Shown: positions 35,724 through 45,878, counted from the stretch's first letter. The stretch: 64,000 nt of DNA from Paenibacillus aceti (GCF_003614185.1 NZ_KZ987724.1:2085360-2149359), one strand, 5' to 3'. A program made the numbers and translations. The notes: a model not told the origin generated them from the sequence alone.

Positions 35724-36940
35724 TTGCCAGCTCCCGCCAGTCGTTCAGCGGCCAGCTCCATAATGCGAAGCCCCGCCTCCTCCTTAGTGATCATAGGCAG
35801 GGATTGTACCAGCCCCGCTGCGTCATAGATATTGACTATATTCGTATCGGTTCCGAATCCAGCCCCCGTCTGTGTCACATCATTCGCCACCAAGAGATCG
35901 CAGTTTTTGCGCTTCAGCTTATCCTTCGCATACTGCTCCAGATGATCGGTCTCTGCTGCGAATCCAATCAGGAACTGCGTTGTCTTCTGCTCACCTAGCG
36001 TCTGCAAAATATCGATATTCTTGACCAATTCCAGCTGTAGCTCGTCGCCTGATTTTTTTATTTTATGCTGCGCAGGGCTCTTAGGTCGGTAGTCCGCCAC
36101 AGCGGCCGCTTTCACAAGAATATCTGTCTCCCGCCATCGAGCAGACACAGCCTCGTACATTTCCACAGCTGATTCAACATGGACCGCATTGATCTGAACC
36201 GGAGGGTCCACCTGAGTACGGGCAACAATCAGCGTTACATCCGCCCCCAGCTCCTGTGCGGCCTTCGCTACAGCGAAGCCCATCTTGCCCGATGAATCAT
36301 TCGTAATATAACGGACCGGATCGATACGCTCTATAGTACCTCCGGCGGTAACGACAACCTTCTTGCCAGCAAGCGGCAGAGCAGCCCGTTTCGCCTGACG
36401 TGCAAAAAAGAGCTTCGCCTCTTCCACAATCGCTTCCGGCTCCTCCATTCTCCCCTTACCGGTATACCCGCAGGCTAGCAAGCCTACACCCGGTTCAATC
36501 ATATGAACCCCGCGTGATCTCAGTTCAGCCATATTCCGGGTTACTGCCGGATGGGTATACATATGCACATTCATAGCTGGAGCAAGCATAATTGGGGCCG
36601 TAACAGCCAGAAGCGTCGTCGAGAGCATATCATCGCCGATCCCGGCAGCCATTTTACCGATCATATTCGCCGTAGCCGGAGCGACCAATACCAGATCAGC
36701 CCAGTCGGCTAATTCGATATGAGCGACTTTCTCAGGTATTTTCTCGTCAAAAGTATCCGTATATACCGCGTTCTTGGACAAGGCCTGCAATGTCAACTCA
36801 CTGATGAACTTCGTAGCGGATTCGGTCATGATGACCCGAACCTCCGCCCCTTCCTTCACTAGCTTGCTACACAGAGACGCCGCTTTGAACGCTGCGATCC
36901 CTCCCGTTACGCCGAGCAATATTTTTTTGCCGATTAACAT
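35720..36940 (-). CDS. coaBC: Phosphopantothenoylcysteine decarboxylase / phosphopantothenate-cysteine ligase
   Basis: About 406 residues. The CoaC part (about 1-185) has GVTGGIAAFKAASLC, PAMNVHMYTHPA and the catalytic CGYTGKGRM. The CoaB part (about 190-400) has VTAGGTIERIDPVRYI with SSGKMG and VKAAAVADYRP. Together they convert phosphopantothenate to phosphopantetheine for CoA. Two starts exist; MLIGKKILLG at 36940 matches the family. The gene starts a new unit after the rpoZ terminator. Confidence 0.95.
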   Translation of the reverse strand: MLIGKKILLGVTGGIAAFKAASLCSKLVKEGAEVRVIMTESATKFISELTLQALSKNAVYTDTFDEKIPEKVAHIELADWADLVLVAPATANMIGKMAAGIGDDMLSTTLLAVTAPIMLAPAMNVHMYTHPAVTRNMAELRSRGVHMIEPGVGLLACGYTGKGRMEEPEAIVEEAKLFFARQAKRAALPLAGKKVVVTAGGTIERIDPVRYITNDSSGKMGFAVAKAAQELGADVTLIVARTQVDPPVQINAVHVESAVEMYEAVSARWRETDILVKAAAVADYRPKSPAQHKIKKSGDELQLELVKNIDILQTLGEQKTTQFLIGFAAETDHLEQYAKDKLKRKNCDLLVANDVTQTGAGFGTDTNIVNIYDAAGLVQSLPMITKEEAGLRIMELAAERLAGAGK

Positions 36941-37037
36941 CGTCTTATCCCCCGCTTTCAAGTTATCACGAAGTCAGATTTTATCCTGCTGCGCCTTCAT
37001 GATCGAAGTAACAGCCCACCGCAGACGAAACTTGCAG

Positions 37038-37066
37038 AAAAAAATAACAACCTCGCGGTTGTTTCT
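37038..37066 (-). terminator. Terminator after rpoZ
   Basis: AACAACC-GCGA-GGTTGTT followed by ATTTTTTT on the minus strand, between rpoZ and coaBC. Confidence 0.82.
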
Positions 37067-37111
37067 AAAGAGGTTGTTCAAAGTCAACAATGACCACGAG
37101 GTCGATCTATT

Positions 37112-37333
37112 TTATTTCTCGATTGTTTCCGGCTCTTCTGTGACCGGTTTAAGCTTGATGTAACCGCCATAAATCTCTTCCAGAGCAAGCCCTACTTGCT
37201 TATGGGATCTTGGATGCTCCAGTTCGCTCTTGGAGCCCTCTCTAAGCTGTCTAGCTCTGCGGGAAGCAGCTACCACGAGAGAATACTTACTACCGACAAT
37301 ACCTAGCATCTTGTCAATGGATGGATATAGCAT
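37112..37333 (-). CDS. rpoZ: DNA-directed RNA polymerase subunit omega
   Basis: The 73-residue protein has the omega pattern MLYPSIDKMLGIVGSKYSLV, ASRRARQL and VGLALEEIYGGYI. It helps RNA polymerase assembly. It follows gmk by about 40 bp and is closed by a terminator. Confidence 0.95.
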   Translation of the reverse strand: MLYPSIDKMLGIVGSKYSLVVAASRRARQLREGSKSELEHPRSHKQVGLALEEIYGGYIKLKPVTEEPETIEK

Positions 37334-37372
37334 GAAGCAACACCTCTTCTATTAGACTCATTCACCGAATGT

Positions 37373-37957
37373 TTATACTTCGGCAGGTTTTCTTATTTTG
37401 CAATGTTCCGCCGTAATGATCGCCTGGATTCTCTGACATGCCAGATCGATCTCATCATTAACTACAGCGTAATCATACTGTTCGAGCAAGTTTATCTCAT
37501 CGGCTGCCACTGACATCCGGTGATCGATCGTCGCCTGGCTCTCCGTACCCCGGCCTTGAATCCGGTCCTTCAGCTCATCCAGGGATGGGGGAAGCATGAA
37601 CACGAATACACCCTCCGGGAACTTCTCCTTCACCTTGAGCGCACCTTGCACCTCGATCTCAAGAATGATATCGCGACCGCTCTCAATCGTCTTCTCAACG
37701 AAGTCACGCGGGGTACCGTAGAAGTTACCCACATATTCCGCATATTCGAGCAGTTGATCCTTCTCGATCATATCGAGAAATTGTTCACGTGTCTTGAAAA
37801 AATAATTAACCCCGTTCTCTTCCCCTAACCGGGGCTGGCGCGTCGTAGCAGAAACAGAGTATACAAGCTCTGGCATACGTGCCCGTAATTCATTACAGAC
37901 CGTCCCTTTGCCTACACCGGACGGCCCTGATAAAACAATTAATAACCCTTTAGCCAT
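37373..37957 (-). CDS. gmk: Guanylate kinase
   Basis: About 194 residues with the P-loop [13 protein letters not shown], the GMP-binding [20 protein letters not shown] and the lid SQATIDHRM. It converts GMP to GDP. The frame runs upstream through remA, but GGAGAG before the ATG at 37957 and family length fix the start. The start lies 13 bp inside the end of remA's neighbourhood, so they are coupled. Confidence 0.95.
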   Translation of the reverse strand: MAKGLLIVLSGPSGVGKGTVCNELRARMPELVYSVSATTRQPRLGEENGVNYFFKTREQFLDMIEKDQLLEYAEYVGNFYGTPRDFVEKTIESGRDIILEIEVQGALKVKEKFPEGVFVFMLPPSLDELKDRIQGRGTESQATIDHRMSVAADEINLLEQYDYAVVNDEIDLACQRIQAIITAEHCKIRKPAEV

Positions 37958-37970
37958 AGTTCTCTCCATT

Positions 37971-38231
37971 TTACTCGTCGTTGTCATCATCTTTGGTGGA
38001 TAAGCGATGCGCAACCGTCTCCGGCTGCACCGCCGACAATATGACATGATCACTGTCGGTAATGATTACCGCGCGCGTACGACGTCCATAGGTCGCATCG
38101 ATCAGCATATGCCGGTCTCTTGCCTCCTGAATAATCCGCTTGATTGGAGCAGACTCAGGACTCACGATTGAAATGATTCGGTTGGCTGACACGATATTAC
38201 CAAAGCCAATGTTAATAAGTTTGATTGCCAT
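37971..38231 (-). CDS. remA: Extracellular matrix regulator RemA
   Basis: The 86-residue DUF370 protein reads [20 protein letters not shown] and contains [20 protein letters not shown]. RemA binds DNA and activates matrix and osmoprotection genes in Bacillus. The position between yicC and gmk is the same as there. Confidence 0.93.
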   Translation of the reverse strand: MAIKLINIGFGNIVSANRIISIVSPESAPIKRIIQEARDRHMLIDATYGRRTRAVIITDSDHVILSAVQPETVAHRLSTKDDDNDE

Positions 38232-38272
38232 ATTCAGGTACTTCCCCCTAATTTACTTGACTCTAAGTTTCG

Positions 38273-39160
38273 TTATTCGAGATTGGCCGCCTGTTCACGA
38301 ATTTTCTCCAGTTCTGCTTTCATCTCGACAACATGGTTGACCAGAGCCAGGTGATTGGCCTTAGAACCAATCGTATTCGTCTCCCGGTTCATTTCCTGTA
38401 TCAAAAAATCCAGCTTCCGTCCAACCGGCCCTTCCGATTGCAATAATCCGCGGCACTGCTCGAAGTGACTCTTCAATCTAATTAGCTCTTCGTCGATATT
38501 GGACCGATCCGCAAATACGGCGACCTCCATCGCGAATCTCTGTTCATCAAAAGCCCCCTCCAACAGTTCGGCGAGTCGCCCTCGGAGCCGGTTGCGATAG
38601 TCCACGACTACTTCCGGCGCCAATCTGACGAGGTCTGCGTGAATCTCCTGCAGCCTGGACAATCGCTGTTCCAGATCAGAGACCAGATGAAGACCTTCTC
38701 GCGCCCGCATAGCGATCATGCCGTCTAAGGCTTCTGCAAGACCTTCCATGAGAACCGTCTCCCACTCTTGATCCGTTGCAGCTCCGTCCATTAGAGGGTC
38801 CGGAGAAATCACCGCCTCCGGTAGCGAGAGCAAATCCTTGGCGCTGAGTGAGGAGTCAAGTCCATAATTCTGCTTCAGCTCTTCATTCGCCCGTAAATAA
38901 GCTTCAATGACCGGACGATTTAGTACGAAGGGTGAGGAGGTGTCATCTTCCTTCTCCTTACCTATGAACACGTCAATTCTACCACGCTTGACATGTTCCT
39001 GTACTAATCGTCGCAGTTTATCCTCATAGCACGTCCACTCTCGGGGCATCCGAAGTACAACCTCAGAATACCGATGATTGACAGATTTGATTTCAAATTG
39101 AATGTTATAGCCGCCGTAATGTCTGGCGGAACCACCGTACCCAGTCATACTGTGAGACAT
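38273..39160 (-). CDS. YicC family endoribonuclease
   Basis: About 295 residues with the YicC N-terminus MSHSMTGYGGSAR, the SVNHRYSEVVLRMPRE segment, and the conserved C-terminus GRKLDFLIQEMNRETNTIGS. The family (YloC in Bacillus) degrades RNA. It precedes remA and gmk as in Bacillus. The ATG at 39160 is preferred over the two codons before it by family match. Confidence 0.92.
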   Translation of the reverse strand: MSHSMTGYGGSARHYGGYNIQFEIKSVNHRYSEVVLRMPREWTCYEDKLRRLVQEHVKRGRIDVFIGKEKEDDTSSPFVLNRPVIEAYLRANEELKQNYGLDSSLSAKDLLSLPEAVISPDPLMDGAATDQEWETVLMEGLAEALDGMIAMRAREGLHLVSDLEQRLSRLQEIHADLVRLAPEVVVDYRNRLRGRLAELLEGAFDEQRFAMEVAVFADRSNIDEELIRLKSHFEQCRGLLQSEGPVGRKLDFLIQEMNRETNTIGSKANHLALVNHVVEMKAELEKIREQAANLE

Positions 39161-39181
39161 GAACATCACATCCGTTACCCT

Positions 39182-39210
39182 ATTGTAATTGATAATTATG
39201 AACGAGACAA
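39182..39210 (-). promoter_or_regulatory. Promoter of yicC-remA-gmk-rpoZ
   Basis: TTGTCT (39205-39210) and TACAAT (39182-39187) on the minus strand are 17 bp apart. The -35 lies in the last codons of the gene upstream. Confidence 0.6.
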
Positions 39211-41094
39211 GTGGGAAGCCCGGTGTAATGACTTCTCATGAACATAATTTGTGAGAGCTACCGTCATTTCATAGAACATGAACGGAGTCATCAGATAAAT
39301 ACCATTAAAATGCTGCAGCGCCGTATCCAACAGTTCCTTGGCTATCTCAACGCCCATGGCGCGTCCTTCCGCTCCCTGCAGGCCTTCCATCCGCTTGAGG
39401 ATCGACTCAGGCAAGGTAATGCCCGGGACCTCATTATGGAGATATTCAGCGTTCTTGCCACTCGCAAGCGGCATAATGCCAAGGAAGATCGGAATATCCA
39501 AATGAGCGGTCGCCTCGCGAATCGCCACGATCAGCTCAGGATTATAGACCGGCTGAGTCATGATGTAATCCGCACCAGAAGCGATCTTCTTCTCCAACCG
39601 CTCCACCGCCTTGTTCAGATGCTTCACGTTCGGGTTGAAGGCGGCGCCGATGATGAAATTGGCCCGATGCTTCAGCGGCTTGCCCGAGAAGGCAATCCCT
39701 TCATTAAGCTGCTTGATCATGCGTATAATTTCAAAGGAAGTAAGATCATAAACCGAGCTTGCTCCGGGCAGATCCCCGAAGCGGGCCGGATCTCCGGTCA
39801 CGGCAAGGATATGATCGATGCCGAGTGCGTCGAAGCCCATCATATGCGACTGTGTACCGATCAGATTGCGATCCCGGCAAGCGATATGAATCAGCGGTCT
39901 TAGGCCCAAATCGGAATGTACCTTGGAGCCCAGCGCCATGTTGCTCATCCGTGTTACAGCCAATGAGTTGTCCGCCAGCGTCAACGCATCGATCCCCGCC
40001 TCCTTAAGAGCCGCTGCGCCTGTCATGAACTTGCCAATATCGAGATCCCGCGGAGGGTCGAGCTCGACAATGACCGTATGGCGCTCCTTCACCAGCTCCA
40101 CAATGTTCTGAGCCTTGCGTGCCTGCTGGCAGTCACAACGGTCATTCTCATTCTTTGGCCCATATTCAAGCGCCTGTATTGATTCACGGATTGCCGGAAG
40201 GGGGTGACCTTCATCCAGTGGCACAGGATCGTACTCTTCGAGCGCCCTGGCTACAGCTGCAATATGCTCCGGTGTTGTCCCGCAGCAGCCTCCGATAAAT
40301 CTTGCGCCCAAATCAGCAAAAGTTACCGCACATTCCCCAAAGTAAGCGGGAGTGGCCCCATATACATATTCTCCATCTACATAATCCGCCAAACCTGCAT
40401 TTGGAAATACGGACAATGGGATATTCAGCGGACCGTTCAATTTCTCCATGACACTCATGATACCCTTCGGACCGGAATGGCAATTGAAGCCGAGCACATC
40501 GGCACCTTCCGCCTGGAGAATCCCGAAGGCTTCTTCAATGGAATACCCGTCCAATGTTCTGCCCAGATGATCCACCGCAAATTGGCAAAAGACCGGAAGC
40601 TGTGTCAAATGACGAGCCCGTCCCAGCGCCAGACGCATCTCTTGCAAATCATAGAATGTCTCCAGAATGAGCGCATCCACATCCTCTGTCAGAAGGGCGG
40701 ACATCTGCTCCTCGAAATAGTTCGCCAATTCCTGGTTGGTCACGTTAATCCGCTTCCCGCCCCGGATTGTACCTACGGCACCGGCGACAAAGCGATCAGC
40801 TCCGGCAGCCTGCCTGGCAATCCGCACGGCAGCACGATTGATATCCGCTACCTGCTCCTCCAGACCAAATTTGGATAATTTATAGTAATTGGCGGAGAAT
40901 GTATTCGTCTCTATTAAGCTCGCACCTGCATCAATATAGCGGCGGTGTACATCCTGAATTACCTCAGGACGGGTCAAATTCATCTCTTCATAGGAAATGC
41001 CGACAGAGAAGCCTAGCTGGTACATATACGTACCGAGGGCTCCATCGCCGATCAGAACTTCATTCTGCCAAGCTTGACGCAGATCTGGCCTCAT
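39196..41094 (-). CDS. yitJ: Bifunctional homocysteine S-methyltransferase / methylenetetrahydrofolate reductase
   Basis: This 632-residue fusion has an N-terminal homocysteine methyltransferase barrel (about 1-300) with GDGALGTYMYQLG, the zinc-binding GFNCHSGP and FIGGCCGTTPEH, and a C-terminal MetF domain (about 330-620) with IVELDPPRDLD, DNSLAVTRM and YIMTQPVYNPE. It would make methyl-THF and pass a methyl group to homocysteine. AAGGAGGT precedes the ATG. Bacillus yitJ has a SAM riboswitch; the 170 bp upstream here is too short and shows none. Confidence 0.93.
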   Translation of the reverse strand: MRPDLRQAWQNEVLIGDGALGTYMYQLGFSVGISYEEMNLTRPEVIQDVHRRYIDAGASLIETNTFSANYYKLSKFGLEEQVADINRAAVRIARQAAGADRFVAGAVGTIRGGKRINVTNQELANYFEEQMSALLTEDVDALILETFYDLQEMRLALGRARHLTQLPVFCQFAVDHLGRTLDGYSIEEAFGILQAEGADVLGFNCHSGPKGIMSVMEKLNGPLNIPLSVFPNAGLADYVDGEYVYGATPAYFGECAVTFADLGARFIGGCCGTTPEHIAAVARALEEYDPVPLDEGHPLPAIRESIQALEYGPKNENDRCDCQQARKAQNIVELVKERHTVIVELDPPRDLDIGKFMTGAAALKEAGIDALTLADNSLAVTRMSNMALGSKVHSDLGLRPLIHIACRDRNLIGTQSHMMGFDALGIDHILAVTGDPARFGDLPGASSVYDLTSFEIIRMIKQLNEGIAFSGKPLKHRANFIIGAAFNPNVKHLNKAVERLEKKIASGADYIMTQPVYNPELIVAIREATAHLDIPIFLGIMPLASGKNAEYLHNEVPGITLPESILKRMEGLQGAEGRAMGVEIAKELLDTALQHFNGIYLMTPFMFYEMTVALTNYVHEKSLHRASHLSRS

Positions 41095-41220
41095 AAGAGT
41101 ACCTCCTTATTGTAAGATAATAGAACGAATAACGAATGGTATATATGAACTACCTATCTAATCTTCGCCTTAGTTTCATATTAATTTAACATAATTTCCG
41201 CCAATTGATAAGGAGAAGGC

Positions 41221-41246
41221 AAAAAAGGCCCGAAGGCCTTTTTCAG
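41221..41246 (-). terminator. Terminator of dapF
   Basis: AAAAAGGCC-TTCG-GGCCTTTTTT on the minus strand, with T runs on both strands. Confidence 0.85.
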
Positions 41247-41263
41247 TACATCATCCAATTAAA

Positions 41264-42097
41264 TTATTCAACCGCGCCATGGTACACGATTTCCGCCGGG
41301 CCCGTCATATACACATGATTATCGCTGGGGTCCCATTCGATATAGAGATCTCCGCCTTGCAAGCCGACCCAAGCCTTACGCCCGGTATAACCGTTCAACA
41401 CGGAGGATACCAAGGTGGCACAGGCTCCGCTGCCACAGGCCAGCGTTGGGCCAGCACCACGCTCCCATACCCTCATCTCAATCCGTTCAGGTGAAGTCAC
41501 AGTCGCGAACTCTACATTCGTTTTTCTCGGAAAATAAGGATGTGCCTCCAGCTGCGGCCCCCACTTCTCCAGCTCAAAGCGCGGCGCATCATCCACATAA
41601 ATGACGCAGTGCGGATTCCCCATGGATACCGCCGTGAAGCTGAACCTGCGCCCGGTAGTCTCGATTGGATGGCCTATAACGGCTTCTCCCTCCAATGTGG
41701 TCGGAACCCTCCTCCCCTCCAGAATCGGTTCGCCCATATCGACTCGCACATTTTTCACAACTCCATCCTCTATCTGAAGCCGAACCTCCTGCACCCCTGC
41801 GCCGAGAGTCTCGAACGTCATCACTTGCTTATCCGTATGGCCTGCTTCATAGACATATTTGGAGACACAGCGGATCGCATTCCCGCATTGCTCAGCCTCC
41901 GTGCCGTCCGAATTAATAATCCTCATTCTATAATCGGCCCGATCCGACGGCAGTATGAACACCAGACCATCCGCCCCGACGCCAAAATATCTGTTGCACC
42001 ATCTTATAGCTAACTCCGAAACGTTCTGCGGCAATTCCTTCTCCCCATAGAACACCAGGAAGTCATTGCCCAGCCCGTGCATTTTCGTAAATTCCAT
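41264..42097 (-). CDS. dapF: Diaminopimelate epimerase
   Basis: The 277-residue enzyme carries its two catalytic cysteines in EQCGNAIRC and LACGSGACAT, and starts FTKMHGLGNDFLVF. It converts LL- to meso-diaminopimelate for lysine and peptidoglycan. It stands between the P-type ATPase and the yitJ-type gene with its own terminator. Confidence 0.96.
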   Translation of the reverse strand: MEFTKMHGLGNDFLVFYGEKELPQNVSELAIRWCNRYFGVGADGLVFILPSDRADYRMRIINSDGTEAEQCGNAIRCVSKYVYEAGHTDKQVMTFETLGAGVQEVRLQIEDGVVKNVRVDMGEPILEGRRVPTTLEGEAVIGHPIETTGRRFSFTAVSMGNPHCVIYVDDAPRFELEKWGPQLEAHPYFPRKTNVEFATVTSPERIEMRVWERGAGPTLACGSGACATLVSSVLNGYTGRKAWVGLQGGDLYIEWDPSDNHVYMTGPAEIVYHGAVE

Positions 42098-42132
42098 CTA
42101 ACCCCACTCCACTCCCTAGAACTTGATGTACA

Positions 42133-42205
42133 TCCAAAAAGGCGAGTTGGTCTTCAGCACAGAAGCTTGTGCTTCTTCGTGATCAAACACGGACTTTTTG
42201 AACTA
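42133..42205. repeat. TTCAAAAAG-family intergenic element
   Basis: A 73 bp element with ends TCCAAAAAGGC and GACTTTTTGAA and an inner CACAGAAGC/GCTTCTTCGTG hairpin, between the ATPase gene and dapF. GATCAAACACGGACTTTTTG matches the right ends of other copies. Confidence 0.6.
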
Positions 42206-42255
42206 ACTCTGTATGGGGTTAGTCTATATTTCACGGGGAGCAAAGGGTATTGATT

Positions 42256-45057
42256 TTATGCACGAATATTTGTACTTTTCGCCGAGATCATCTGTCTTGG
42301 GCCATTATACTTGCGGCGGCGCCCCGACCAGACACTACCCGCTCCGAGCAGGAAGGTAGGAATGCCGGCAGCGACCAGACTCAGCGCCCATTCTCTGGCT
42401 CCCAGCGGAACCGTCTTGAAGATCGGCTGCAACGCCTCAATATACATAACGCCGAGCAGCAGCAGTATAGAGGATAGCACCGCGACTACCAGATAACGGT
42501 TCTGCAGGATGTTACGGTGGAAGATGGAGCGTGAGCTGCGGCAATCGAACACATGGATAAGCTGAGCCATGACCAGGGTTACAAAGGCAACCGACTGCGC
42601 CTTGGCAAGCTGCGCCGGATCATCCGGCGCAAGACGCAGCGTCAGCCAGAAAGCCCCGAGTGTGCAGAAGCCGATGAGCAGGCCGCGGCTAATGATCTTC
42701 CAGCCCAGCCTGCGGGCGAATATGTTCTCCCTCGCTCCGCGCGGCTTATGCTCCATCAAATCCTTCTCCGGCTGATCCACGCCCAGCGCCATGGCCGGGA
42801 GCCCGTCTGTGACGAGGTTCACCCACAGAATCTGAATCGGCAATAGCGGTAGCGGCAGTCCAGCCAGCATGGCGAAGAGCATCGTCAATATTTCACCTAC
42901 ATTAGAAGCGAGTAAATAACGGATAAATTTCCGGATGTTCTCATAAATATTGCGGCCCTCTTCAATCGCAGACACGATGGAGGAGAAATTATCATCGCTT
43001 AGAACCAGAGACGAGGCTTCTTTGGTTACATCCGTCCCCGTAATTCCCATCGCGATCCCGATGTCCGCCGCCTTAATTGCGGGCGCATCATTCACCCCAT
43101 CGCCCGTCATCGCAACGACATGGCCTTTACGCTGCAATGATTTCACGATCCGCAGCTTATGCTCGGGGGCAACCCGGGAGTAGACATAGATCTGGTCGAC
43201 TTGGCGATCCAGTTCGTCGTCGCTTAGCGCAGCCAGCTGCTTCCCTGACATAGATTGTCCGCCCCGGGGGATAATGCCCAGATCGGCAGCGATCGCTTCG
43301 GCAGTCAATCCATGGTCGCCCGTAATCATCACGGTCTTGATGCCGGCGCGGCGGCAGACAGAGATCGCTTCGCGCGCTTCACGGCGCGGCGGATCGATCA
43401 TCCCAGCCAATCCGATGAAGATGAGCTGACATTCGACATCATCTTCATGATCTGCCGGATCATCCGGCCGCAAGTCGCGATAGGCCATTCCGAGCACCCG
43501 CAGCGCACTCCTGGCCATCCCTTCGTTAGCAGCCTGCACACGCTGGCGGAAGGTTCCTGTAAACGGGACGACCTTGCCATCCCATAGAATATACGCACAC
43601 TTCTCCATCAGCATATCAGGCGCTCCCTTGACCAGCGCCATCTTGCCGCCCTGGTGAGATACAATCACTGACATCCGTTTGCGATCCGAATCAAAGGGCA
43701 TTTCCTTAACCCGGGTATACATGCTACCGAGCGTTCCGGGTGACAATCCCATCTTCGCAGCCAGTGTTACAAGTGCACCTTCCGTCGGATCACCTTTTAG
43801 CTTCCATCCTGATCCTAAGTTCTCTTCCCGATCCTTGCCTTTGCTCTTCGCCTGCTGCTCACTATCATCTTCATAGATGACTGCATTTCCACACAGAGAG
43901 CTGACCTGGAGCATGCGACGCAAGGTCTGATCCTTCTTAAGATCGACCGCTTGACCCTGCTCTAATATATGACCGACCGGTTCATAACCGTCTCCGGTCA
44001 CCTCCAGCGTTCTACCTTCAAGCCAAATTTGGGTCACCGTCATTTTGTTCTGCGTCAAGGTTCCCGTCTTATCCGAGCAAATGACGGAAGCGCAGCCGAG
44101 CGTCTCTACGGACGGCAGCTTGCGGACGATCGCTTTGCGCTTGATCATTCGCTGCACCCCTAGCGCCAGCGCAATGGTTACGATGGCAGGCAATCCTTCC
44201 GGAATAGCGGCTACTGCCAGACTCACCCCGGCGAGGAACATCGACCCCATCGGCTGCCCATGCATAATGCCGACAAGGACAACCAATATAGTTAGTCCCA
44301 AAGAAAGGTAAATTAAAATTTTGCCCAATTGCTCCAGGCGCCGCTGTAGTGGGGTTTCCTGTGAATCGGTGTTCTGAATCAGATCGGCTATTTTACCCAT
44401 TTCAGTGTTCATGCCTGTACGTATAACAATCCCTCGTCCACTGCCACGGGTCACCATCGTTCCCATGAAGCCCAGGTTTTTCTGATCTCCCAGCGGTACC
44501 TCCGCTTCCCGGAGTACCCCGGCATGCTTGCCCACAGGATGCGATTCTCCGGTCAATGCGGACTCCTCAACATCCAGGCTGTTCGCGGACAGCCATCGCA
44601 CATCTGCAGGAATGCGGTCGCCGCTCTCGACCATAATAATGTCGCCGGGGACAAGTTCCTTAGCTGGAATATGCTCGACAGACCCATTGCGCAAGGCTTT
44701 GGCGCTGGGGGCAGATAACTGCTTCAGTGCGCGCAGCGAGCGCTCGGCCCGGAATTCCTGAATGAATCCGAGCACCCCGTTCAGGATCACAATAGCAATA
44801 ATGGTAATGGCGTCTAAATATTCGCCGAGAATTCCTGATATGAGCGTCGCGCCCATCAATACGAGCATCATAAAATCCTTAAACTGGTTCAGAAATAGCA
44901 GCAGCGGAGAGATTCGTTTCCCCTCTGACAGTTCATTCCAGCCGCTCTGCTCCCGTCTCCTCTGCGCCTCATCCCGGGTCAGGCCCTGCTCGCGCTTCAC
45001 ATTCAACAGCTCCAGAAGCTCTTCCCCATTCCACTGGTGCCAGTTTTTTTGTTCCAT
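42256..45057 (-). CDS. yloB: Calcium-transporting P-type ATPase
   Basis: The 933-residue P2A-type pump has the TGES actuator motif ([10 protein letters not shown]), the phosphorylation motif [36 protein letters not shown] and [17 protein letters not shown], plus about ten membrane helices including the calcium-binding [10 protein letters not shown]. YloB of Bacillus is the close counterpart and is linked to spores. Its position upstream of yloC (yicC) agrees, although yitJ- and dapF-type genes lie between. Charged insertion [18 protein letters not shown] near residue 400 is in the nucleotide domain. Confidence 0.93.
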   Translation of the reverse strand: MEQKNWHQWNGEELLELLNVKREQGLTRDEAQRRREQSGWNELSEGKRISPLLLFLNQFKDFMMLVLMGATLISGILGEYLDAITIIAIVILNGVLGFIQEFRAERSLRALKQLSAPSAKALRNGSVEHIPAKELVPGDIIMVESGDRIPADVRWLSANSLDVEESALTGESHPVGKHAGVLREAEVPLGDQKNLGFMGTMVTRGSGRGIVIRTGMNTEMGKIADLIQNTDSQETPLQRRLEQLGKILIYLSLGLTILVVLVGIMHGQPMGSMFLAGVSLAVAAIPEGLPAIVTIALALGVQRMIKRKAIVRKLPSVETLGCASVICSDKTGTLTQNKMTVTQIWLEGRTLEVTGDGYEPVGHILEQGQAVDLKKDQTLRRMLQVSSLCGNAVIYEDDSEQQAKSKGKDREENLGSGWKLKGDPTEGALVTLAAKMGLSPGTLGSMYTRVKEMPFDSDRKRMSVIVSHQGGKMALVKGAPDMLMEKCAYILWDGKVVPFTGTFRQRVQAANEGMARSALRVLGMAYRDLRPDDPADHEDDVECQLIFIGLAGMIDPPRREAREAISVCRRAGIKTVMITGDHGLTAEAIAADLGIIPRGGQSMSGKQLAALSDDELDRQVDQIYVYSRVAPEHKLRIVKSLQRKGHVVAMTGDGVNDAPAIKAADIGIAMGITGTDVTKEASSLVLSDDNFSSIVSAIEEGRNIYENIRKFIRYLLASNVGEILTMLFAMLAGLPLPLLPIQILWVNLVTDGLPAMALGVDQPEKDLMEHKPRGARENIFARRLGWKIISRGLLIGFCTLGAFWLTLRLAPDDPAQLAKAQSVAFVTLVMAQLIHVFDCRSSRSIFHRNILQNRYLVVAVLSSILLLLGVMYIEALQPIFKTVPLGAREWALSLVAAGIPTFLLGAGSVWSGRRRKYNGPRQMISAKSTNIRA

Positions 45058-45222
45058 CTCCTTCTTCCCCTCCCGTATTTTGTGCGATAAACAGCGTGAG
45101 GCTTTTCCACCTAGGGTAAATGTATTCCGGCTAGTCCCGAATTATCACAGAAGAAGCTCTTAAGTTTTTCACACAAGTATGGCATCATAGAAGAAGCAAG
45201 ATATCGAAGAGATGAGGATATG

Positions 45223-45664
45223 CTCAAAAAGTCGCTGTTCAGCGTTGAAGCTGATGCATTCGATATGCGTTTTAATGCGTTTTTTGTCTAACGAAACTAC
45301 ATATCGCTATTTCCGCGTAAACAGTGGCAAATTGAATCTAACGAAACACCATATCGCTATTCAGAGGAAATGAGGGCGTTTAGCCTTTAATTTGCTTCAA
45401 TAACGATACCCAGTTTCGTTAAAATTTCTGTCAGCCCATTTTGGCCCAAATAGCGATACCACGTTTCGTTAGCGGAAGGCCCGGCTGAATTCAAGATTCG
45501 ATGTCGAATAGGCTTCCTGATTGACCTCGTGTTAGATATAGAATTTATTCGTTATCAGCGGAGGCTGATGAAATTCTATATCGCAAGAAAGCCTACCTTT
45601 GAACCGCGGTCGCTCATCCTTGAATTGCTTCGATTGGTTTTCTTATCAAAAGTGGCTTTTTGAA
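45223..45664. repeat. Composite repeat: TTCAAAAAG-family ends around copy E
   Basis: The left end CTCAAAAAGTC (45223) and the right end GGCTTTTTGAA (ending 45664) belong to the TTCAAAAAG family. The four-unit element occupies 45286-45473 inside. After it comes GGCCCGGCTGAATTCAAG, the inverse of the sequence before copy D. A GATATAGAATTTATTC/GAAATTCTATATC inverted pair lies at 45535-45583. Confidence 0.65.
45286..45473. repeat. Four-unit palindromic intergenic element, copy E
   Basis: About 188 bp, same orientation as B and D. Starts GTCTAACGAAAC and ends GTTTCGTTAG. Confidence 0.87.
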
Positions 45665-45683
45665 CTACCTATTTCGATGAATG

Positions 45684-45848
45684 TTCAAAAAGCCAGTTTT
45701 CAGCACCGAGAAGGTTGGATGAAGCTAGGGACTGAGGAGCGGAGCGTACGTAGTGGGTACGTGAGCACCGGTAGGCCCGGCTGAATTCAACCTTCGACGC
45801 CGAATACACTTGCCTGAGTTACTTCGGGATCAAAAGTGGCTTTTTGAA
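45684..45848. repeat. TTCAAAAAG-family element, full-length copy
   Basis: A 165 bp copy with perfect 9-bp inverted ends TTCAAAAAG and CTTTTTGAA. The middle contains GTACGTAGTGGGTACGTGAG and AGGCCCGGCTGAATTCAA. It ends 30 bp before rqcH. Confidence 0.7.
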
Positions 45849-45878
45849 CTACCTTATTAGACAGGAGAATAGATTTGT

